A DNA stretch of 64,000 nt, from positions 87,168,617 through 87,232,616 of the forward strand of contig CM028379.1 in NCBI GenBank assembly GCA_013146195.2, given 5' to 3'. How positions within the stretch are numbered: the first letter of the stretch is position 1; the number at the start of each line of letters is the position of its first letter. Of this stretch, positions 46,505-57,706 are shown in pieces. The translations under genes and the position numbers were made by a program. The notes beneath the pieces were generated by a model. That model was not told where the DNA came from, searched no databases, and saw only the letters and a list, made by a program, of their open reading frames with translations. Source of the stretch: Codonopsis lanceolata (lineage: Eukaryota > Streptophyta > Magnoliopsida > Asterales > Campanulaceae).

Positions 46505-46695
46505 TATTAATCCTATAATTTGGTCCCTAGAATTAACATTTTAAGTTGATTTAGTTCAATCTCTATGAAACTTTTTATTTTGGTTCTTAAACTCAAGTTT
46601 TGGAATGACAGTTTGTCCCTCATGTGATGACCGTCAGTTTGAACATAAAAAATGCATTAAATGACTGAAATGCCCTTTGTAGATGGAAAGTGGTA
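46505..46695. repeat. Inverted-repeat arm (partner 62765-62965)
   Basis: TTGATTTAGTTCAATCTCT, TTATTTTGGTTCTTAAACTCAA and TGATGACCGTCA-type words are matched in inverted form at 62765-62965. The pair brackets the whole Pack-MULE at 47263-61855. It may be the TIRs of an outer element or two independent copies of a dispersed MITE. Confidence 0.6.
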
Positions 46696-47262
46696 TTCCA
46701 TGTTAGATTAGAAAGCTTAGTTGGATTTTTTTTAGAGAGAGACTTTTTTTTTTGCTCTTCTGTCTCTTTTGTCACATTTATTTTTCTTTGCCCTTTTTTG
46801 CTTCGATTTTTTATTTTATACTTCAACTTATTCTCTATTTAATTTCAAATTTCAATCAATTTCTTTATTATCGTTTTCTCTACATTTCATTTAAAAAATG
46901 TTTTTCATTGTCATACAAATAATTATGAAGTTAATACAAAAAATAATTTTTTGAATCACATTGATCATTAATTATTAATTTGTTTATTTGGTTTATATTT
47001 ATTTTATTTTCCTCTTTAAACGTTTTCTATTTAAATTAGTTATATTTTAAGTTTCTATTTTAACTATTAAGTTTTTTATTTGGTTTATAGGAAAATTTAA
47101 AACGGATAAAAACGAATTTTTTTAAAAAAAAAGAAATGTAGTAGAAAACGATGAAAAATAAAAATGAAATTTGAAAGGACTAGAAATTAAATCAAAGTAT
47201 AAAATAAAAAATTGAAACAAAAGGGGAAAAGAGAAAAAAAAAGTGCATTGAAATATAAAATA
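46696..47262. other. AT-rich DNA, no gene
   Basis: CT-rich then AT-rich sequence without an ORF. It ends at the target site of the Pack-MULE; tataaaata at 47254-47262 is one copy of the duplication. Confidence 0.5.
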
Positions 47263-47599
47263 GGGTTAAGTATACCATTAGTCCCTAAACTTTGGTCAAA
47301 CCCATCATCACTCCCCCACAACTTCAAAAAGTTTTACCACTGACCAAAGTAAGCTTTTTTTGCTCATCAAAGGTCCCTAGCGCTAACGTCGTTTGTATAT
47401 TTCCATTAAGTGAGCATATACCGCTCACATACACAAAATAAAAGGATCATGTATAACATCATCAAAATAAGGGGGGCAATATGAAAATATATTAGATAAG
47501 TAATTCAAAATGTAATCACCTACAAATACTAGTCCATCAATTATTTTGATTCATTTTTGTTTGTTTGGTTTTTTTTTTGACGTTTTTGGGAAATTAAAG

Positions 47600-47687
47600 A
47601 TTTGAAAACTCACTTAAATGAAATCAGAAAGAAGACAAGAAGGGACGTTCTTGGTAGGTTTGTAAAACGAAATCTGTGTCAACTCGC
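47600..47687 (-). pseudogene. Captured hydrolase exon 1, 3' end with splice donor
   Basis: Continuing in frame on the minus strand after the gypsy insertion, the sequence encodes LTQISFYKPTKNVPSCLLSD then FI and a stop. It matches the family's exon end (RPxxxLPSCFLSDFI). GTGAGT (47613-47608) directly follows, a good splice donor. Presence of the donor and following intron-like AT-rich sequence to about 47500 shows that genomic DNA was captured. Confidence 0.8.
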
Positions 47688-49295
47688 TGTGAATGCCCTG
47701 GGAAAATTCCCCGGATCTCACGCTTCCTTGTTTAGGGGAAAACGAGATTCGTGGAAGACATCACTCTTTTCATTCCATCTTTCCTTATTTAGGGGAAAAC
47801 GAAATTAAAAGTGCAAAAAGAGTGTTGTATAGAGCGAGTTGAATACGCCTGGTCACTGTAAGTGCTTTGGTCCACTATGAGTGCTTTATATTTTTCTGTA
47901 TCCCATCCTCCCTTGTTTAGAGGAAAACAAGATTCAGAAAATGCAACGCCCTTTTCATTCGATCTTCCTTTGTTTAGGAGAAAACAAAATTAAAAGTGCA
48001 AAAAGGATGTTGCAAGGACTCATGGAAATACGCCCGGCCTCATTGTGGACTAAAAAATGTTGTAACGGATTCACCATCTTTATTTTAAAGAGAAATAAAG
48101 AAAAACAAAAAATAACCAGATTTTGTAAAGGGTTCGGAGGCTAAGTTACGAGGTGGGAAGGTGTTAGGCACCCAACTCACCCTTTGAATCTCAAAACAAG
48201 TTTTTTTTTGGCTAAATATGTTTTTATTATTTTTATTTAGCAGTTGAAATAAAACATTTAAATATACATATCTATACATATATTATTACAAACTTGCAAT
48301 AGTCTCTTTTCAGGAATTACAAATATTTGGCCATAATAATGCCTCTTTTTGGTGCTATTTTCTATAGAAATCCGGGCAGTATAACTGCTTATATTTATTA
48401 CATCGTCTGGCTAAAAATAACATTTTTATATTAAAACTTTAAATGGCCTACCTTTTGAAGCGTGGGGGCTTTTATTCCCGTACCACTAACTTCTAGTAGA
48501 TTTTAGGGGCGCTCGCTCTGTCCTTTCGGGAGAAGGAGTCTTTCGTTGTTGCGGAGATTCGGGCAGAGTAACTACTTCCGAAAGTTGCTTTCTGGCAACG
48601 GGAAACATGTGGAGCAACTGCTTGTTTTTTAGCTGTTGTATGCTTGCTGGCGGCGAAAAAGCAACCGCTTGCTTCATGGATTTGGCTCGATTCTGGGCAA
48701 CAAGGACGCTCTTTTGAGATTTTTGGACCGGAGGAATATGGTGGAATCCTAGTGGGGAGGCTAAGGTTTACTTTGACCAGTTGATTTTGTGTTTGGGGGA
48801 GATTTGATAGAGCTTCGAGGCTGAAGGGAGGGATTTCTCTCAGGACGATCACTCTCTGCGTAAAGTCTCAGCGGTGTGTGAACTGTGTGCGATTAGTGTG
48901 AAGTTTTCTGTGTGATTTTTCACTACCCAGATGCCTCTATTTATAGGCTGGAGAAGGGACTCCTTCGTCATTAAGTTTTCTTCTTCTGTGTTTCATCAAC
49001 TTGTACCGTGCACTTGAGAGATTGAACCGAAGGTAGAAAGCTACAGTGCATAGTTCACTATTGGGCGCTACCCATGGGGGAGGTAGTCGCCGCGCCTGGT
49101 GTGCTTGTGGGTGGCACCTGGGCTTCTTTTTGGCCTCTTTTTTGACACTTAGGCCCCTTGCATTTCACTGTTTTGCGCATCTTGCTTTTTATTTTGCATT
49201 TTTAACCCATGTAACTTGACATTCGTTAATGTTTAACAGGTCTTGATATTTCATGTCATGTTATATACCAAGGGTACGAAATTAAGGTGTCTACA
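47688..49295 (-). repeat. 3' LTR of the Tat-like element
   Basis: Starts TGTGAATGCCC and ends GGTGTCTACA; colinear with 57707-59321 but with many substitutions, so the insertion is not recent. Shared words are CTTGTTTAGGGGAAAACGAGA, TTCGGAGGCTAAGTTACGAGG and GGCACCCAACT. A TATA box CTATAAATAG lies at 48946-48937 on the minus strand. Confidence 0.9.
48937..48946 (-). promoter_or_regulatory. TATA box in Tat-like LTR
   Basis: The minus strand reads CCTATAAATAGAGGC. The same box occurs at the equivalent point of the other LTR copies (58972-58981 and 51872-51881), which supports a conserved LTR promoter. Confidence 0.65.
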
Positions 49296-49306
49296 GAGCC
49301 CCTCAA
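49296..49306 (-). promoter_or_regulatory. Polypurine tract of the Tat-like element
   Basis: GAGGGGCTC on the minus strand directly abuts the 3' LTR start TGTAGACACC. It is short but correctly placed for plus-strand priming. Confidence 0.5.
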
Positions 49307-49626
49307 CGATGGAGTTTACGGGTAACCTGAAGCTTACCGAAAAAACGAACATCGTTGATAAGAAATAGACTCTCAAATTTCGTGGAAATTATAATGGGTA
49401 TAGATGCAATAGGTAGCAGTTATAATGCACCAGTTTATAACGCATTTCAAATTTCACATACTCTAGACATATTTAGTCGGTTATAGCAGGCTATCGTAGT
49501 TTTTAAGCAAATATATAAATTAAATGCTCTAATTGTCGGACCTATCGAAATAGGTTGCCTACGTATCCCTTAATAAAAGGAAGCAGACCAAACGTAGTTC
49601 GGCCTTAGACCGACAAACAAGCTGTG

Positions 49627-50450
49627 ATGCGGAAAGATTGTTGCAATATTCATTACAACCTAGTGAAAATAACACACATCAATATGCAATATCCATTGCA
49701 TTACTACAAAGACTAAATGTGATATTCATTGCATTACCACAAACCCAGATGCAATATACATTGCATCACCACAAGCCCAGATGCAATATTCATTACATCA
49801 CCACGAGTCAATGCAATATTCATTGCATTACCAAAAACCCAGATGCAATATTCATTGCATCGCAAGATCAGATGTAATATTCATTGCATCACAACGCTAA
49901 ATGCGATATCCATCGCATTATCACAAAAACAGATGCAATATCCATTGCATCGCCACAACACTAAATGCAATATCCATTGCACTATCGCAAAATCAGATGC
50001 AATATCCATTGCATCGCAATGCTGAATTCGATATCCATCGCATTATCAGAGCACCAAATGCAATATCCATTGCATTATCACAGAAACATATACAATATTC
50101 ATTGTATTAACACGAAATCAGATGCAATATTCATTGCATTATCATAAAGCTAACACGATATCCGACGCAATATTCATTGCATCACCATAAAACCTCACAA
50201 AATATCTGATGCAATATCCATTGCATTGCTACATAACTCATAAAATTCGATGCAATATTCATTGTATCTTTATGAACTTGACATGAGATCTGATGCAATA
50301 TGCATTGCATTACTAACAGAGAAAGTGTATGCAAACATCTGTACAATATCCATTGCATCATTACAGGCTGACAAAAGATCACATGCAATATCCATTGCAT
50401 CCGCAGTAGATTTATCACAAAGACTATATGCAAAATTTCATGTAATATGC
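49627..50450. repeat. Tandem array of near-palindromic 18-mers, ~22 copies
   Basis: The core is ATGCAATATCCATTGCAT, whose arms ATGCAAT and ATTGCAT are exact reverse complements around a 4-bp centre. Cores recur every 28-49 bp, mostly about 32, separated by variable AC-rich spacers such as CACCACAA. Some variants keep the dyad by changing both arms: ATGCGATATCCATCGCAT (49901) and ATACAATATTCATTGTAT (50090). Open frames across it (repeated MQYPLHYHK-like peptides) are by-products of the repeat. It lies in the non-coding 3' part of the Tat-like element. Confidence 0.92.
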
Positions 50451-50453
50451 AGG

Positions 50454-52228
50454 TGTGGGTGCCCGGGTGCATCCCGCGCCCCGCGCGCCCTTTGATAGGG
50501 GTTCGCGTACGTGCGGAACCTGGACATCACTGCCCTCATTCTATCCTCTCTTGTCTAGGGAAAAACGAAATTAAAAGTGCGAGAGGAGTGCTGTCAAAAA
50601 GCACGTTGAATACGCCTCGGTCACTTTAGTGATTTTTTGATCCGTTATGGGAGCTATGGGCTTTCTGTGTCGGGTTATCCCTTTTTTAGGGGATAATAGG
50701 ATACAGGAAAACATCACTCTTTCATTCACATCGTCCCTTGTGTAGGGGAAAATGGAAAGTACAAGAAAGGATGTTGCGGGCCCCACCACAGACTTTATAA
50801 AAATTGCCTTATAGCCTATTTCAGATCACTATGAGTGCTTTGGGTTTTCTATATCAAGTTATCCCTTTTTTAGGAGATACCATGATATAAGAATACATCA
50901 CCCTTTCATTCTCATTCTCCCTTTTTTAAGGGAAAACAGAAAAGTGGAGGAAAGGATGTTGCGATGCCTTACTGCGATCCAAAATGTTTCGATAGAGTCA
51001 CCATCTTTATTTTAAGGAAGAAATAAAGAAAAACCAAAAATAAAACCAGATATTGCAAAAACGGGTTCGGAGACTAAGTTACGAGTTGGAAAGGTGCTAG
51101 GCACCCAACTCGCCATTTCTGTCTCAAAAACAGTTTTTGCTAAAGTATGTTTTTTGTTATATTTTTCTAGCAAATAAATAAAGCATTAAAAAACTGAAAA
51201 GAAAACAAATAGATCCAGTGTCTACATTATTTACGGACTTGCAACCACCTCATTTCAATAATTTACAAATACATTTAAAAATATTTGGCCATAATAATGG
51301 CTCTTTTTAATACTATTTTCTAAATAAATCAGGGCAGCACAATGGCTTATATTTTTACATTGGACCAGATGGAAAATAGTTTTTTTTTATATAAATAAAC
51401 TCTTAAAGGCTCACTTTTTAAGAATGTTGGTGTGCTCGCTCTGTCCTTCCGGGAGAGGGAGTTTTTTTTTTTTTTTGCTTTGCTGATGTTGCTACGGTTC
51501 GGGCAAGGTAATTGCTTCTGAAAGTTGCATCTAGGGACTATAAAACGGGCGAAGGAACTGCTTGTTTTTTTGCTGCTGCGTGCTTGCTGCTGGCGGAAAT
51601 CGGACAGAACAACTACTTGTTTCTAGCGGATTTGACCTTTTTACTCGGGCAGAGTAACTGCTCTTTCCAAGGTTTTTGGACCGGAAAAATTAGGTGGATA
51701 CCTAGCTGGGGGGCTAAGGATCACTTTGACCGGTTGATTTTGTGTTTGGAGGAGTTTTGGCAGGGCTTCGAGGCTTTTATAGGAGGGGGCGCTCACTATC
51801 TTAACAACGTAACGAGAACGCTGAAAGCTTGAGAGTATTTTTTGGTGTGTTCAAAGCGAACCCCGGGGCCTCTATTTATAGGCTGAGAGAGGGACTCTGC
51901 GGGAATTTCCTTTTCACCCTTTACGCTTCATTTCCTTGTACAATGTGCCGGAGGAATTGCACAATGCGGTGACTGTAGCACTCTAGTAGCAGTTTGGGTT
52001 GCACTATAGCAAAGTTGGGCGCCGTGCCAAGCTCTTCTTTAGGCAGCGCCAACTGTTAAAACTTCAGCCTATTTTTGACACTTTAGCCCCTGCATTTCAC
52101 TGCTTTGTGCATCCTGCTTTATCTTTTGCATTTTTAATTCCTGTAACTTGACATTTGTTAAGTTTTAACAGGTCTTGATATCGCATGCCAGAGTTACATA
52201 CCAGGGGTACGAAATTGGGGTGTGTACA
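50454..52228 (-). mobile_element. Solo LTR of the same Tat-like family
   Basis: The 1775-bp block starts TGTGGGTGCCC and ends GGTGTGTACA and is flanked by gcagg (50449-50453) and acagg (52229-52233). It is diverged from, but colinear with, the two LTRs of the surrounding element (GGCACCCAACTCGCC, CTCTATTTATAGGCTG, ATACCAGGGGTACGAAATTG). It splits the 18-mer array, which resumes at 52250. The first ~70 bp are unusually GC-rich (CCCGCGCCCCGCGCGCCC). Confidence 0.85.
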
Positions 52229-52249
52229 ACAGGTATAAAGGGTAGACAC

Positions 52250-52410
52250 AGGGATCTGATGCAATATTCATTGCATTACTAACAAAGCAACTACAACAAA
52301 TATATGGTGCAATATTAATTGCATCACTCATAGACTACCGCAACACTAGATGCAATATACATTGTATCATCTTGAAAAAGACATTGATTTAGAATGCAAT
52401 ATTTATTAGC
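52250..52410. repeat. Resumption of the near-palindromic 18-mer array
   Basis: Four further cores follow the solo LTR: ATGCAATATTCATTGCAT (52258), GTGCAATATTAATTGCAT, ATGCAATATACATTGTAT and a partial one. They belong to the array at 49627-50450. Confidence 0.85.
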
Positions 52411-54600
52411 AAATTAAGCGAGACTTAATTCATCTTTTATAAACACAATTCCTTTTTGCTGGCGAGTGAGAAGGCTGAGGTTGTCGCTTTATTGGTGTTC
52501 ACTCAAAGCTTCGGCCACAATCGTATGAGGTATATATTTTGGTTTCTGGTATCTGATGGGGTTTTTCAGTGAAGAAATTTAATGGGGGTCTCATGTTTAT
52601 TTTCTTTTGACTTAGTAACAAATTATCATGGTTTTTGGTGAAACAAGTAAGGAGGGTTTCAAAAACCGGGCCTATATGAGGGGATAGTCAAATAGCAAGA
52701 TCTGATGGAACTTAGGGACACTGGCACGATGAAGCAGATAGTCTAATATTGTAAGTGGAGTTTCGAACCTTTGGTATTCTAGACAGAAATTGGTGGACAA
52801 CCAGTCTAGCATTAACAGGAAGGTAGGGGCAAAGTGTACCCGAAATTATCTACCCGACTCGCAGAATTATGAGGGACCCTTTCCTAAGAAGTCCTTGCTC
52901 AGTAAGGCTGAGGCCGAACTTTCTCGGTTGATATGTGTTTCCAAAATGCCCCTTTCCAATAATTCATGATCCAGGGAATATAGGATAGGAGACTGCAGAG
53001 ACAAGACTCATGAGTTCGGTGGGAAAAGCCCCAGGGTGACTCAATCAATATTTTTTTTTCAAAATGAGATAAAAAGCCCCTAGTATACTAAATCGATGCA
53101 TTTTTATGAATACAAATTACTCCAGAAGTGGATAGAAGGAAAGCCCCTAGATGGACTTTTCTCTTCTTCTTCTTTTTTGAAGAGAAAATCAAAGGCACGG
53201 GATATGAAAAAGACTCTACTTGAACAAGAAAGAGAGTCGGTATTCAGAGTTCACCTTGTTGTCGAGTATCACTAGGTTTGGTGGGTTTATGGAGCCTACT
53301 TGACAATTATATTTTGATATTTTTATGTATTTTTTTTTTAGCAAGGAGTACATCTTTGACTCAGATCACATTATAACCGATTGAAGCAGAGCCGTTGATC
53401 GCGACTGGTTCAAGGTGTTCTGTTTAAGCTTTCGGGGATGGATTGGTTTTTGAGGTTTCTGGTTAGAAGGTCTTTTTATGGAATTGGTTTATGTTTAACA
53501 AAGGCGATCAAAAGTTTGATCATTGGTTGACTTTTCAGGTTGTGGGTTCTAGATGAAGAATTGACATTTTGGTTTTAAGTATGGTAGGCTTTTTTGGCTT
53601 TGACCTTGGGTATAGCTCGAGCTCTGGGTATGGTGGGCCTCTCCTTTTTTTCGATCCACATCTAAAAAGGTGTATGTGTTGAGTTTTCCCAAGAAGCCCC
53701 AAATTAGTTTGGGTAAGAAGGAGATGTACAAATGATGGACTTGCTCCAGAGATATTTTTTCTTTTTCTCTTTTTTTTAATTATTTTTTTCTTTTCGAAGC
53801 ATCATCATAGCAGTTGGGGAATGTCATCTCTCCTTTTGGGACAAAGGGATAATCATTCTTGGTGGATAAAAAGGTAAAACAGCCTCTAGTTTTAGGAAGC
53901 TGGATCATGAGGATAGATTGTTTGGCTGGGGATTTTGGAAGGTCTTAGTTTTGGTAGAGATTTTGGCATATGGTGGACTAAAAAAAGGTTTCAGGTTCTT
54001 TGGAGGGGTTGTGGTGTTTATGGTAGGTAGCCCAGTACGCTACTAACAGCTCGGCTGCAATGGGTCGAAGGTGATTCCGATCAAAACGACTTGTCTGCTT
54101 TAGATTTCATGTGTTCTTAATAGTTTGCGGGTCCATATCTCCTATATGACTCATTATCTACTCATATAGATTTATGTGTTTTTAAGGGAGTCAACTTATC
54201 ATCCATTAGGAGAAAACTTTTCCAGGGATACTCGGAAATAGGTGACCTGAAAAACAAAAGATATATAGACAATCTACAAAAACTGACAGTGAGTTGAAAA
54301 AAGGTTGCTTCTTGAAGATTTTATTTGGTAAGAGAGGACTCAAAGGAAAAAGGGTTTCTGGAGGTGTATACAAAGGGTATTCTAGGGTTCGATGAGTCTC
54401 AAAGGCTTTCCCTTGTCCTTCCCTGAGTGATCAACAATTTCTTGTACTGTGCCTTATCTGAGTTCTTTCTCAGGCGATGCTTGACCACTGCTCAGTGTGT
54501 TATTTTGTAAGATCTTTCTTCTTTGAAAATGGAGGGATGATCATATAGGGCAAGGTAGCATCATTTTTCTTAAACTAGTCCTTGGTTGGCTGACTTGATC
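52411..54600 (-). other. Non-coding internal region of the Tat-like element
   Basis: About 2.2 kb without an ORF of note. In an autonomous relative this space would hold protease, RT, RNase H and integrase; I see none of their motifs on either strand. There are T-rich runs near 53040, 53330 and 53760. Confidence 0.55.
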
Positions 54601-54945
54601 ATGCTGATTCAGGGATGATGCCTCTCAATGACCTGGGCCATCAATAAGATCATAGATGGCACATTTGAGCATATAACACTTATCGGTGGGGTGGCCACTG
54701 CTATGATGGTACTCGCAATACTGAGAGTGATTCCATGTTCTTGGTAGTGGTTTTTGAGGTTTATAATTCTCCATTGGTTTCATGACCCCTTGTGTCATTA
54801 AACATTGTAATATTAGGGGCATTGGGGCATATAATTCATCGTAATGCCTTTTGTTTCCTTTGTAAGGTCCTATAAAGCTTCTGTTAGTATTACTGCTTCC
54901 TTCAACAGAATTAGCAGACTTGTCTGTCTCATATGACCATGGCAC
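54600..54945 (-). pseudogene. Tat-type gag C-terminal zinc-binding segment
   Basis: The 106-codon minus-strand frame has YAPMPLILQCLMTQGVMKPM and then YCEYHHSSGHPTDKCYMLKC followed by AIYDLID. The pattern C-x2-H-x4-GH-x4-C...L...I.DLI is the characteristic C-terminal zinc-binding region of Tat/Ogre-group Gag proteins. It ends with a stop after GPGH. A frameshift separates it from the gag core at 55231-55698. Confidence 0.8.
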
Positions 54946-55230
54946 ATTACTGTATTTACCAGTTGGAATTCTTTCAACAACGTTGACTTCTTATGTACAT
55001 TCTTCTTCTTATTCAGAATAACATAATGAACTTGGAGGCGTATAAATTTCTAGGGACCCTGTACATATTTCTTCATCAATGCAATTTCCTATTTCAATAA
55101 TGGTATTGAAATTACCTCATGCGTTCAAGATAAATTAGCTGGATGTTTTTTATAAACAACCGGGCTGATTCAGATGGATCAGGTCTGTCCAAAGTCTGGG
55201 CTACTTTCCTCTTCCACCTGGCTGTAAATT

Positions 55231-55698
55231 CTACAAAGGTTTCTTTTTTCCTTTAGGTGCATGCCTCAAGATCTTTTTACTTTCAGTGGTGGTGTTGACT
55301 TTATACCTCTTTAGGAACTCTTCTACTATTTGGTCCCAAGTGCCTATGGTGCTATCATCTGCTAGCATTAACCATTGCTTAGTATCCCCTATCAAGGTAA
55401 GGTGAAAATTGGAGGCCATGGCTTCGAAACTAGCCCCTCTTGACTGCATGCCAGTAGAATAAGATTTTAGGTGGGAGATAGGGTATCCAGTCCCATCGAA
55501 TTTTTCTATGTCGGGCATTTTGAATTTTGAGGGTAGTATGGCTGAAGGTTTTAGCGTTACTGCCCGCGTATAAAATTCTCCTTTGTTCAAGACCTTGTGC
55601 AGCATACTTTTTAGGTTTTCCATCTCTGCCTCTATTTTGGTGGGAGGATGTGCTAAGTTTTGGTATATGCTGGAAGGGTTAGGAATAATTGGGTTCAT
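55231..55698 (-). pseudogene. gag: Gypsy gag core (Retrotrans_gag)
   Basis: The frame encodes 155 residues: MENLKSMLHKVLNKGE (coiled coil), then KFKMPDIEKFDGTGYPISHL, GASFEAMASNFHLTLIGDTK, QWL and TWDQIVEEFLKRY. These match the capsid-forming Retrotrans_gag domain (family: F.M....FDGT.DP..HL..Y...M......L....F...L...A..WY..L....I..W..L...F...Y). It continues in another frame with FVEFTARWKRKVAQ, the usual next block, near 55225-55170. It is frameshifted at about 55235. Confidence 0.85.
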
Positions 55699-56004
55699 TT
55701 CAAGCAGTGGTATTTGGTAAGGATTTTGAGGAGGTATTTGGTAAGGGTTTTAAAGAGGTAGATTGTTTGTGGGAGCTGGGTTTTTGCATATGTTGGAAGG
55801 ATTGGGAGCGGCTGGGTTTATTCTTAGCTGCGGTATTTGGTAATGATCTTGAAGAGGTGGGATATTTGCAGCTTCTGCCTGACGACCAGGATCATTGCAG
55901 GGTAAATAAGTCGTTACTTGTCATGGCTGGGTATAGCTTCTGGGGTCCATATATGGGTTATCTTGGAGTGTGTTAGTGATGGGGAATAGGAGACCATTTG
56001 GATT

Positions 56005-56567
56005 TTAGGGTATATTGATGTTTGAGGAAGGATATGGTGGGTATGGTGAGAAAGAGTTAAAATTTGGGTAATTGGGGTTTGGTGGAAAATTTGGACTTGG
56101 GGTACTGACAGTGTTTGGTGGGTTAGTGTTTGGCTGAGGGTTTGGGTTTAGAGGAGTATGAGAAGTAGATGCCTCTTGGGGGGATGTAGGGAAAGAGGTT
56201 CCCTCACCACTGGGCTTTAAACTTTGTACAAGACTTGCCATCTGGCTCATAATGCGATCAGCCTATGCACCCAAAGTTTGGTCTAACCACTGTTGCATTT
56301 GCATGGCCGGAGTCGGAGCATACCCTAGAGCCCCTGTATCAGTACTTGCTGCAGATTATTCATTTTCGGCGGCCATTCTATCAAAATTTGTATTTTCTGA
56401 GTTGATTCTGATATTTTCTGATATGACCTCTGTGCCTGTTTCCCGTATCAAACGACCGGTACTATCTCTTCCTTTCCAAACTCGGGCCAAGTTTCTGAGG
56501 AAAAAAAGGGTTGGAGGTATTAGAAGGGATCGGTTGAAGGCTTTTTGGGTTCTGAGTACAGTGTGCC

Positions 56568-56647
<80 letters not shown>

Positions 56648-56765
56648 TTTTCCCTACAAATGATCGGACAAGCACCCGTTTTGTTTTGACAGTCTCAGGA
56701 CTATTCCTACAATAGTGGATTCTTTCTCCAGAATATAGAAACTTCGTATTCCACCTGCCTTTCAA
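56005..56765 (-). pseudogene. Tat-like gag N-terminal region, Pro/Asn-rich
   Basis: The minus-strand frame 56250-56005 reads MSQMASLVQSL followed by a long Pro/Asn/Ser-rich stretch (PNPQPNTNPPN), as in the disordered N-terminus of Tat-group Gag. Upstream, 56765-56520 is an open frame in which the TTA microsatellite gives a run of Asn. Stops separate the parts. It precedes the gag core and follows the primer site. Confidence 0.6.
56569..56645. repeat. (TTA)n microsatellite
   Basis: About 25 uninterrupted TTA units, read as poly-Asn on the minus strand or poly-Tyr on the plus strand. Purity suggests recent expansion. Confidence 0.97.
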
Positions 56766-56907
56766 CTCCCCAAGATCGGACTGATCTCAGGCGAAGGGCC
56801 TATACTCTTTCCGAGATCCACCATTCAAAATGGTCTAGGTCGAATATCATACAAATTATCGGTCAGCCCATGTGCATTTCTTTATTCATATATATTTTTT
56901 CTTTTTG

Positions 56908-56910
<3 letters not shown>

Positions 56911-56957
<47 letters not shown>
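56911..56957. repeat. (TC)n microsatellite
   Basis: About 23 TC units in the leader between the primer site and gag (GA-rich on the element's sense strand). Confidence 0.97.
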
Positions 56958-56961
<4 letters not shown>

Positions 56962-57687
56962 GCAACAGGGACTGATCAATAATTCAGAGCTATAAAAACC
57001 GATCGGTCCATGAAGTGTCCTGAGAAACTATATGCAATTTAACGTTGGCTGATGCAGGGGGTAGGTTGGCCATGGTGTAGGGTAGCAGTTCGGAATATTT
57101 CCACGTACGTACGCGTGTGTGCGGTATCTAAAAAGCAGTAAAATATTTTTTTTCCAGATATAAAACAGTAAATAAAACAAATATGACATGTCTTACTGTT
57201 CATTGTGGATTTTCTCGGCTTATTTAGTTTGAACGTAAGCAAGCATCCATTCAGATCAAGAAATAAAAAGGAAAAAATGGGGAATCTATATATTCTTATT
57301 AATTACATATTGGTCCTAATCCCCGAAATAAATTGACAGTATGAAATAATATTTACACATTTTTTTTTGCGATGAAAATAAAGAAGAATAATAGCAAGAT
57401 ATAATAAAGCACCAATAAAATAAAGCAATAATAAAAAGCCCCAGCTTTTTTTTTTTGTTATCTTGCCTGGACTTCTATTTTTGATTTATTCGTAACGGGA
57501 CCCGAAACGAAACTGCTGCAAGTTTTTGGTTATGCACAAATATACATACATGTATATAAAAATGCAATATTTAAACTGTTGAATAAATATAATAAGCATA
57601 TTTAGCCAAAAAAAAAAAACTTGTTTGTTTTTGTTTGAAAAATGAGTCTAGCCCTCTATTTTTATTTTCTTTAAAATAAAAATGACG

Positions 57688-57705
57688 TCCCCAGCAGAGT
57701 CGCCA
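57688..57705 (-). promoter_or_regulatory. Primer binding site of the Tat-like element
   Basis: The minus strand reads TGGCGACTCTGCTGGGGA, one base from the LTR end at 57707. This is the form of primer site used by Tat/Ogre-group elements, which I recall as complementary to a tRNA-Arg. It fixes the right-hand LTR as the 5' LTR. Confidence 0.85.
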
Positions 57706-57706
57706 T

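Noticed and set aside
49638..50147. Overlapping ORFs of repeated MQYPLHYHK-type peptides
   Set aside because: They are by-products of the tandem 18-mer array; all three frames stay open for the same reason.
49627..50450. Regular short palindromic repeats with spacers, superficially CRISPR-like
   Set aside because: The context is a plant LTR retrotransposon. Spacers are mutually similar AC-rich words, repeats are imperfect, and there are no cas genes.
52411..54600. Search for RT (YxDD) and integrase (HHCC, DDE) motifs in the Tat-like interior
   Set aside because: None could be found by eye on either strand, so no pol feature is reported.
56520..56765. Poly-Asn ORF as a real low-complexity protein
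   Set aside because: The Asn run is only the TTA microsatellite in the gag leader; it is bounded by stops.
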